Translations under genes and position numbers: made by a program
The notes under the pieces: model-generated
Databases searched by the model: none
Seen by the model: the letters and a program-made list of their open reading frames with translations, nothing else
Told to the model about the DNA's origin: nothing
Assembly: GCA_015501055.1 (NCBI GenBank)
Contig: JADNYV010000673.1
Coordinates: forward strand, 1-18,312
Direction of reading: 5' to 3'
DNA length: 18,312 nucleotides
Source of the DNA: Mucidula mucida
Lineage: Eukaryota > Basidiomycota > Agaricomycetes > Agaricales > Physalacriaceae
Shown here: positions 8,315 to 15,426 of the stretch, piece after piece
Numbering within the stretch: the stretch's first letter is position 1
How the letters are laid out: each line of letters begins with the position of its first letter

Positions 8315-10888
8315 TCATGTCCGGAAGAAACGCCAGGTATCAAGGTGCTCTGAGTCAATTACCGACGCTGATTCATCAGTGTTAATTGGTTCCAGACTTT
8401 CAGCTTCTACAAGCATCGTCAAATCATCGTTGGGGTCCGATTCAAACGTTACCGAGTGGATCCCCGGTACCCTTCTAGTAGCATCAGATTGTTTTTGAAG
8501 CTGTTCGATGTCTATATCGACACCAGCAGCTCGCATTCCAGGTGGTGAGTTGCCTTTCCCAGATACAAACTTCCCCAGTGGGCACTGACGAGCCATGTGA
8601 CCAGTTCCTTGCAGCGGAAGCATTTCCCCACTGCTCGCAACTCTTCCTTCTCCTTCTCGGAGAGTTCAGTTCGCGGTGACGTGGTTCGCGAAGTGCTGGC
8701 TATGCCATCACCACCAAATCGATTACCAATGGGCGAGAGGATTTATGGTTCTTGTGATGGGGCTTGAATTTCCGTTTCTTCTCGAGATGTTTTTACAGAG
8801 TGACTGTGTATCTTGACGGTTCTGTATGCTTGGATCCAGATGATTCGCCGTGACCGACTTATCCTTCTTCTTTCCAGAGGAAGGTGTGCAATTCTCGATT
8901 AATTCAAGCAGCTCGCTTGCTGCTCGCGTACTATGACGAGATCTCTGGATTGAGCTTTTCTCGCCAAAGTCCTTGCTGTAAGTTTTTCAACCAGACCACA
9001 GCTTGTGAACCTTCTCACGTTCGTCCATCAGGCCGACCATATTGAAGAGTTCGCAGTTCTCCAGTATACTGGCGAACTGTCTTGTCATTCTGAAAACTTC
9101 GCCGTAACTTTTGTCGTTGGTCGAGACGAAACGTCAATGGGAAACAGTAATTATAGTTCAATAAAGAACTGTTTCAACCGCCAAGCCTTTGGGTCGTCTG
9201 AGACGGAAGACACGTAGAAGTCGTCGCAGTGCCAGACAAGTACCGCGAGAGTTTCAACACGCGACTGCTTTTCGGCACACGGCCGTCTCGCACATACGCG
9301 GTTCCATCAGTAACGAACTTCATAAAAGATCGCAAGTCAGCTGCACCGTTATATTTCTCCGGCGAATCAGGCTTCAGCAACGATTTCTGATGCTTTTTGA
9401 GGACTTCTTTGACCGTTTCTTTGACCTCTTTGAGCCTTTGCCATGCCGTTTGGACTTGTGCTTCCTGCCTTTGCCGGAACTCGAGCTTGAACTCGAGCTC
9501 GACACGAGTTACTACTGCTGGAAGTGGACGTCAGATTCCTCAGAGTCTGAACTACTACTAGAGTCTGAGCTTGAGGAGTCAGAACTTGAAGAAGAGCTCG
9601 AACTAGAGCTGGGATCCGATTCAGCCTTAGATTTCTTACGGCTAGATCTTAATTTCAACGCCTTAGCCAGATAACTGTTTGGCGCAATCTGATCGACGGG
9701 TTTGGACGACATGCCGGCTTTGGGACTAGCTTGTGCCTTGCTTGCTTGTTGTTTCTTGCCACGACGATCAGGACGATCATGGACCAAATCTCGGATATGA
9801 TTTTCCATAAGATCTGTCATGGGCTCAGATGAGGCTCTCCTTGATTTCTTCTTGGATCTCTTCCGGAGTAGCAGGACGACTTTCATCATCTGCCGACCCA
9901 TCTGACTGAGGTTCCTTCTCTACAGGGACAGAAGTCTTAGCTTTCTTGCTTTTCTTCTTTTCCTGCTTCTTCTCAGATTTCTCCGGACTAGCAGGGCGAC
10001 TTTCGTTCTCTGCTGATTGGTTATTGGACTTCTTCTCGATGGGAGCAGCACGAGCTGATTTGGCTTGCTTATCCTTCTTGCCTATCCTCTTCTTGCTTCT
10101 TCAGCTTGAAGTGTGCAGCGCGATTCCTTGCGCGTCCTCGTCAAGTTCCTCCGGTTTAAGACCGGCATTTCCCCAGTTACGGGGATCGACTGCTTTGCCC
10201 TTGTTCTTAGATGGGCCTGGTTCAGCTAGGATTTCCTCAGCTGACTCTTCGGATTCCGATCCAGACGTCTCTGGTTCGGTGGAAATGCGAACGACTTTTG
10301 CTGCGTCATTTCAATGGTCTGTTTCTCAGCCTTAGACATTTGGTCTTCGGCTTCACGGATGGCGGTTTCTTGTTCCGCACTCAGCCTGCTGTTATTTGGA
10401 CTGGATTCCAGAACAGCAAATCTATTAGTTGTATTCAACCGTGAGATACCAGAGCTCTCAGAGTCAGAGCTCCGCAAGCTTCTACTGCCACAACGTCTTC
10501 CTCGGACTGACGTCCAAGGAACGCCTTCATCATCAGATTGGGTGTGTCCATCATAATTGAAGGACAGTTCTGTCATCTCGGAAAGCGAGAACGACGATTG
10601 AGCCTGAGAGGCCTCCTGTGACTCGTCCTTTCGGTGGTCATCAGGGGTGCTCGGAACTAGGACATCCTCTCGTTCATAGAGAGGACGTCCCTGTCCGGGT
10701 TGGATTCGAGCGGGGAGGCTCTCCTCCTTTAGCGAGTCCGGAGCCTGTTCCTGGGAGTTGTTGTTCATAGATTCCAGGGTAGCGACGGCGGCGGTACCCT
10801 CAGGTATGCTGGCTGATTCGATGGCGGCAGTAGTGGTGATAGACTTCCGGTAGCGAGTGTTGTAACCGTGGGCAGATTGCAACGACAT
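8315..10888 (-). pseudogene. gag: gag, degenerate by many frameshifts
   Basis: Gag starts at the ATG at 10886-10888 (MSLQSAHGYNTRYRKS). The N-terminal frame runs 220 codons to 10226 and includes the acidic motif DDEGVPWTSVRGRR. Then follow, in changing frames, a PRNWGNAG segment (near 10175), a Lys-rich linker with two ESRPA(S/T)PE motifs (near 9990 and 9870), HIRDLVHDRPDRRG (near 9780), a poly-Ser/Asp tract (near 9600), a coiled-coil-like stretch (near 9430), the capsid-like core (PDSPEKYNGAADLRSFMKFV, near 9360; SVSDDPKAWRLKQFFIEL, near 9200), and a C-terminal zinc knuckle. I count about ten frame changes, near 10280, 10110, 9840, 9510, 9215, 9150, 8950, 8790, 8715 and 8603. Several could be one-base losses from short homopolymers (for example AAAAA near 8790). 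Similar Gag order is known from agaricomycete Gypsy elements. Confidence 0.8.
8582..8622 (-). other. Gag CCHC zinc knuckle split by a frameshift
   Basis: The first half, CFRCKE, is read in one frame (8622-8605) and the second half, GHMARQCP, in another (8602 downwards). The two bases 8603-8604 stand where a full codon is expected for C-X2-C-X4-H-X4-C. One base therefore appears to be missing inside the Gag nucleocapsid motif. This is the clearest single proof that gag is broken in this copy. Confidence 0.85.
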
Positions 10889-11059
10889 CGATGTATTAAT
10901 AGTAAGCTTTAAAGGTTCAGTAGATAAAGGAAAACAGAATAATGTAAAAGAAAATAGCCACCAAGAGGAAGTCCAAGTTGATCAGACTCGGGGAATCCGT
11001 CGAAGGGATGTGTAGACTAGAGGTGTAGTCGAAAGATTACTCTCGACCACTCAAAAATA
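10889..11059 (-). other. 5' leader of the retrotransposon
   Basis: About 170 bp between the 5' LTR and the gag ATG. It contains a small imperfect hairpin at 11028-11047 (GTCGA ... TCGAC) and a weak primer-binding-site candidate. No open frame of note. Confidence 0.7.
11035..11049 (-). other. Candidate primer binding site (weak)
   Basis: TGGTCGAGAGTAATC starts 10 nt inside the 5' LTR edge. TGG is the expected complement of the CCA end of a tRNA, but the gap is large and I cannot name the tRNA. The element could also self-prime, as some fungal Ty3/Gypsy elements do, although I found only a 7-nt match (CTCTCGA) between LTR and leader. Confidence 0.25.
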
Positions 11060-11408
11060 TGTGGGGGATTCGTGACAGTTACGATCCTTCCACACGTGGT
11101 TGTTTGTTCAGGTTAGTTCTCGAGAGAGGATTCGAGCGATGCTGAGTGGGATATGAGTAGATTTCAAAAGGGTTGTTTTTACATACGATGCGAACAGTGC
11201 TAATTAACTAGTCCGGCGCACTGCCCGCATGAGTAAGTACGAGTCATACAAATTCCAAATCAAGTAAGCTACCACGTAGCGTACTTGTGTCCATAAGGTG
11301 TCCAAGAGGATCGGGGATTGGTTGAAAAGGTGGCAAACGTGTCCATAGGATGAGCGGCTATGTCCGCAGATAAAATAGAAAGATAGGAAAAATCACGCGC
11401 CCGTTACA
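11060..11408 (-). repeat. 5' LTR (349 bp)
   Basis: Direct repeat of 786-1135, with about 14 substitutions and four indel events (5 nt in all) by eye. In element orientation its first bases TGTAACGGGCGCGTGA directly abut the zinc-finger gene at 11409 and supply that gene's new stop codon. Confidence 0.95.
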
Positions 11409-12160
11409 CAGTGGTGCATTTTGAGACCTTGTTTGGTTTCAAAACTTGCTTCGCATCCTTGACATTCAGAAGCACTGCAAAAACAATCAACATTGACACA
11501 AGTAAAAGTTGATACAAGAATGCACAGTCCATCTACTTCGTTGCCAATATCGTGAACAGCCAGGTGCATTTTCAGGCCGCGAGCATTGTGGAGGGTGTCT
11601 CTGCACCCGATCCGAGGACAAACAAGAGATTCTCTCTGCAAGGCGCCGCATTTGGTCATTTCAGAGATTGCCTCTTTGCGCTAGGAGTATTCAGTAAGCA
11701 GAAAGCGCAAAGGACGAAATAATAAACTCACAGCATTGGCGAGTATTTGTTCGCAGGCTGGGTCATGCCTAAGTTGCGGGCCTTTGTCCTCAAAAAGCGT
11801 GATGAACTCCGTATATTTGTCTGAGCCCACGAGGGTAGCGCCTTTGCTGGATGTGAGAGAGTTGTTGCTGATACGCGATGAAGACACTGCGCGATGCGGC
11901 ACAATGATGGTCAATTTCTTCCGATATCTAGCGGCGATTTCCTGAGCTGGAGACGCAACGGACACATTGCAGGTCTGTCGAGACGCCGGAAGACTGGGAC
12001 AATGAAACTCCCAAGTACTAGCTGCGTCTTTCTCATTGCAGACAGCGGTCGAGAAGACGTTGAAGTCGGCGGGGAAGATGATGCCATTGCGCTTTTTTGG
12101 CGACGCCGAGCTCGGCTCTTTGTTCATGAAATTGTGAACGAGCGCGCCTAGAGAGACCAT
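11393..12160 (-). CDS. C2H2 zinc-finger protein, 3' end replaced by LTR
   Basis: Three exons fit: 12160-11732, 11680-11526 and 11474 into the LTR. Two introns are both 51 nt (11731-11681, GTGAGT...TAG; 11525-11475, GTGCAT...CAG). The first is needed because it fuses two frames exactly; the second is optional, since its 17 codons are open. The N-terminal part (about 143 residues) has no domain I recognise. Finger 1 is CPRIGC-X12-HLAVH (C-X4-C-X12-H-X3-H). Finger 2 is CQGC-X12-HHC and is cut after its first His. The frame continues five codons into the LTR and stops at TGA (11393-11395), giving about 221 residues, or 238 with intron 2 retained. C2H2 fingers usually bind DNA, so a transcription factor is plausible. 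Loss of the second finger and everything after it probably inactivates it. Confidence 0.7.
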
Positions 12161-12243
12161 TATAGATAGAAGATGAGTAAGCGTAAGGTATGTGTGATGG
12201 GCGACGGGCTGAAAGAGTCTGGCGCGAAGAGAGGGTTAAAGCC

Positions 12244-12253
12244 TTTATATATA
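12244..12253 (-). promoter_or_regulatory. TATA box of the zinc-finger gene
   Basis: TATATATAAA on the minus strand, about 85 nt upstream of the ATG at 12160. Spacing fits a start site near 12215 and a short leader of about 50 nt. Its presence supports the chosen start codon. Confidence 0.6.
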
Positions 12254-12299
12254 TCAGCACAACGCGTTGCGGGACAATGCGCGTGATCCATTGTTGAGC

Positions 12300-13533
12300 G
12301 AGTCCACTAATTGAGTAGATTGGATTGTTGCCTTATTAGGAAGACAATGCAAGGTTGGTTAATATGTCATTGTACTACTAGGGCCACCGGATCCGGTTGA
12401 ACCGTGTGGCCACAGACGCACAATGGAATTTGTCTGTGGAGAGATTAGTGGTTAATTCCAAGACCTTCATTAATTGCATACTTCACTTTGCAACATCCTG
12501 GAGAACTCACGCGCACGAGACACGATAAATCGAACACGATCGGAGACGTCATTGTTCCGTACTTCAAGGAGAATGGCGCAAAGAGGCGCGGAAAACGGCG
12601 GCTTGTCACGCTTTGATCACACCTGTATTCATTGAGTAGACATTTGCTTAAACATCGATGACAAGCCTATAAGGAGAGCTGTGCAATGGTTGAGCACGGC
12701 ATGGTACGGTCATCAAAGTAGAGACCAGCCATTGACAGGATTGCCGATCACTTTTCTATCATTGATATGCACTTACCTTGCCCATCCATGTGGTGCTCAG
12801 ACCTCTGTTTGTGTGCTAGCTAGAGGCTTTCAGCACCAACTCAACCTTGAAGCCAACCGACCGAGTGCAACATCGCGTCATTGAAGATTTTAGCCGTTGA
12901 CTGATGAAGTCGACAGCGCGTCTCATGTGCGTCCTTCCAACATGTACATCAAGATTGTCACAACATTGTTATCGTGCTTGCAGCTTTTATTGACAGTGGA
13001 ATGGGCCGGAAGGATGCAGAGTGGTTGAAGAGATGATTGGATTGGTACTTGATGAACTAATGTTTATAGGTAACTGGTACAGCATTTGCATCTCGTCCTC
13101 TTAGAATATCAGACCCGCTCATATGCAAGAGCGGTGCCGCTGGGGTAAAGGCCGCATATGTCGTAGAGCATAGCGCGATAAGAGTGCACGTCCGCGGAGC
13201 CGGGAGAATCCACAATGTTTGACACATGACCGATGGGACTGTCGGTGTCTCGTTGGAGGGGGGGGAATGGATGGTAACAGATATGTCACTGTGAGGCTAT
13301 CATTGTCATCTACATTTGGACAAGAGGCGCGCGCGAGCGCGTACTGAATCGGCCGGAAAACATCGTACAAACTAACTGCCGAGAAGACCGAGAGTTTAAC
13401 AGCTTCTTGGGCGGAAGCCGAAAAGACCAGCTTACTCTATCGTCGACGGACGGAGTTTGTGACTGCTTGCCATCGAAACTTTCGGGGGGGCCTTCTAAAG
13501 TTATCGAACGGTCGTTCAAACGTTCACTTTCTA
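12300..13533. other. Intergenic region, no gene recognised
   Basis: Only short frames with unlikely composition are present on either strand. A lone GTAAGT on the minus strand near 12775 looks like a splice donor but no convincing exons surround it. A run of ten G (13256-13265 area) and a GC-rich GCGCGCGCGAGCGCG stretch near 13327 are the only compositional features. No tRNA or rRNA seen. Confidence 0.5.
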
Positions 13534-13777
13534 CTGTAGCGTTTCAACCGCAAATTCACATAACGGGTCACGGAGGTCTTTGAAGTGAAGCTATATATAC
13601 ATCATAACGGGTCACGGACCACTTTGGTCAGGCACGAGCCTCCAAATAAGGAAATTTCAGGTCCCGCTAGAAGCGGAACTGTCCAAAAAAGGCAATTTAA
13701 GGGTCTGTGAAGCTGTTCGCTGTAACTTCAGACCATAATGGGTCACAGGCTGTGAATTTACGGTCGAAACGCTACAG
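13534..13777. mobile_element. MITE-like element, 27-bp TIRs, TA target duplication
   Basis: The left end (13534-13560, CTGTAGCGTTTC...) and the reverse complement of the right end (13751-13777) match at 25 of 27 positions. Both ends are flanked by TA (13532-13533 and 13778-13779). The 244 bp carry no coding frame. Inside, ATAACGGGTCAC occurs at 13560 and 13604, with a variant ATAATGGGTCAC at 13735. Terminal inverted repeats plus a TA duplication and no gene fit a miniature inverted-repeat transposable element mobilised by a Tc1/mariner-type transposase. The superfamily assignment rests only on the TA. Confidence 0.75.
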
Positions 13778-13882
13778 TATTCTGGACAAAATTTTGCAAT
13801 CCGATTGCAAGATGGACACATGTAGTCGGTGAACTGTCAAAAGAGACGGGTACATGATGGAACATGGATGACTGTCGGTATT

Positions 13883-14007
13883 AAAAGAAACACAGTCATG
13901 AGGCGGTCGCATGTAAGGATCGTCCAGCTTCGTTGTTGCCATTCAAAAAGAAACACAGTCATGAGGCGGTCGCATGTAAGGATCGTCCAGCTTCGTTGTT
14001 GCCATTC
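13883..14007. repeat. Perfect 63-bp-period tandem duplication
   Basis: The stretch beginning aaaagaaacacagtcatgag at 13883 and ending gttgccattc at 13944 recurs without change at 13946-14007; the period is 63 bp. The perfect match implies a recent event. A plus-strand frame stays open across it (63 is a multiple of three), but nothing else suggests that the frame is a gene. Confidence 0.9.
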
Positions 14008-14267
14008 AAAATTGGCTGCACGGCCAAATCCTGCAGAATCGATTGAGCATCGCCGGGCGCAGAACTGTCATGATAGCTGGCCCCGACCGAAGCCCCGTTC
14101 CCTTTCACTCATTACGCTATGTGGACGATTCTTAATATATGATGAGTTTAAACTTGAAGTTGGAGAGCTCCAAAAGCACAAACATGATCGCCTACCCAGA
14201 AGAACCCTCAGATCGTCCTCATGGCCCTCATGCAGTGTCAACGTTTCAATGCTTATATTGACTCGCC
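14008..14267. other. Short unassigned stretch
   Basis: Lies between the tandem duplication and the UNC-93-like relic. Frames are open on both strands in places but none resembles a protein I recognise. It may be diverged remains of the relic's missing 3' exons; I could not align it. Confidence 0.3.
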
Positions 14268-14818
14268 AAGTACCCATAAGAATGTCCTATAGAAGAAGCG
14301 CGGTGAACTGGAAAACGAGCTGTCAGGCCTAAGCGCGATGCGAAACAAGTAAGACAAGCAGGACCTACACGATAGTAAGGTCAACCAGTGAGCCACAGTC
14401 TCACCCTTCGCGTGATGATAACTTGAGAAGTGTGATCAGCTCTTACCTGTTTCCCGACTTCTTTGAAGAACAACAGTATCCGGTGGGTGGCAGGTCCAAA
14501 ACTCTATTAGCGAACATGAAAGCTTCCGTGACAAGCAAGGCTGACAAGGCGCGTACTCAATGTGATGAAGATTCTATCCTCCGCGTGTGGAACGTTACTA
14601 CACCCGGGCCCGGAACCACTCTGGCGTCGGATGACGAGAATAGTTCACCGAAAGTAGACGAACCATTCAGTTCCAAGGCAGTTTATGGAGGTATGAAATG
14701 AAGCGGTGCTATGTCTTGCTGTTTTCTAATAAGGTAAGTCAAGCGAATCCTACTGATCCGTCAATTCATATTGGTTCCAACAACAAACGTCGTCTTCAGA
14801 CCAAACCTGTTGCTAATG
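14268..14818 (-). pseudogene. Relic duplicate of the UNC-93-like gene
   Basis: This stretch aligns at nucleotide level with the fuller gene downstream: 14268-14650 with about 16461-16883, 14653-14735 with about 17341-17425, and 14773-14818 with about 17559-17607. Shared blocks include acaagcaggacctacacga, gtagacgaaccattc and aaacgtcgtcttca. About 460 bp between the first two blocks, covering several exons, are missing, and a deletion of about 40 bp sits near 14478. Exon frames are not maintained. It is therefore a non-functional partial copy in the same orientation, about 2 kb from the other copy, from a tandem duplication followed by decay. The plus-strand frame at 14423-14701 is a shadow of it. 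Confidence 0.8.
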
Positions 14819-15426
14819 ATTAGGAGATCGGTGCTCGCGTCCTATCTTTCCTTCCGCCGCCCACGCTCCAACTAGAAGAATTCTCATTCTAACTGAAGCT
14901 TTTTACGTGGCGGAGTCGCAATCTCCCCAGCATCTTAACTTCTTGGGGTTTCGCCGTAAGCGGGATGCTCTCAGATGCCCTATGTGATTGAAAGCCTCAT
15001 ACGATTACGGTTCCGCAAATGACCAGTAGCAGCCTTTCCTTTGATGTGGTGGGTGACGAAGCATACGGAGGAAGCAATCTCAATGAAGGAGCTCGAGCTA
15101 AATTCAAAAAAAAAATCGTCATACCTGCCATTATCACCGCACACACGGAACAGGCGCACACGCGTTTACAGGTTTCGCTATGGGCTCGCCGACTCTCCTG
15201 AACAGCGTGAACGTCAACTTTCAAGCACAGGATTCTGCTCCAAACTCGAGTCGGCATCAGATAGCCTTCTTTGTTCCCAAATGAGAGTGCCGAGGTGCGA
15301 CTTCCAAAAAATGATTTGCACCCAGAACTTCCACAGAATCGCACTCGGCGCGTAGTCAAACTTCGCGACATATCTGCAATAGCTCTGTACACCAATCGAA
15401 GGACACTCTATTCCCGTGCCATGCAT
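14819..15426. other. Region between relic and UNC-93-like gene, unassigned
   Basis: Frames of 70-130 codons are open on the minus strand (for example from an ATG at 15426: MHGTGIECPSIGVQS...), right after the UNC-93-like stop codon, but I recognise no domain and no coherent exon set. An A10 run lies near 15107-15116. It could be 3' untranslated sequence, further gene remains, or an unknown small gene. Confidence 0.3.

Larger units (their letters stand above)
786..11408 (-). mobile_element. Ty3/Gypsy LTR retrotransposon, chromovirus-like
   Basis: A 10.6-kb element bounded by two ~350-bp direct LTRs that begin TGTAACGG and end CCCCCACA in element orientation. The order from the 5' LTR at 11060-11408 is leader, gag (from 10888), acidic spacer, protease, reverse transcriptase, RNase H, integrase, chromodomain-like module, extra 3' ORF, polypurine tract, 3' LTR. 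Integrase after RNase H places it in Ty3/Gypsy rather than Copia. Pol is intact but gag and the spacer are heavily frameshifted, so this copy is unlikely to be autonomous. The 5 bp outside the LTRs are cggac (781-785) and cagtg (11409-11413), so there is no target-site duplication. The LTRs show about 14 substitutions and four small indels by eye (about 4% substitution). Confidence 0.97.

Noticed and set aside
9189..10335. Plus-strand frames of 161 and 129 codons with repeated Glu-Leu, or Ser/Phe/Leu-rich composition
   Set aside because: They are antisense to the poly-Ser/Asp tract and Lys-rich linker of gag.
6379..10888. Many introns as the cause of the frame changes in gag and spacer
   Set aside because: The segments abut with gaps of zero to a few bases, leaving no room for introns, and Gag knuckle halves are only two bases apart.
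12681..12884. 67-codon plus-strand frame in the intergenic region
   Set aside because: Short, no recognisable motif, no supporting splice or promoter signals.
13534..14007. Repeats near 13.5-14.0 kb as a CRISPR array or a novel defence locus
   Set aside because: Only two adjacent 63-bp copies and one inverted-repeat element are present; there are no regular spacers, and the genome is fungal.
13829..14332. 167-codon plus-strand frame spanning the tandem duplication
   Set aside because: Its open state depends partly on the duplication, it enters the UNC-93-like relic on the opposite strand, and it has no recognisable domain.
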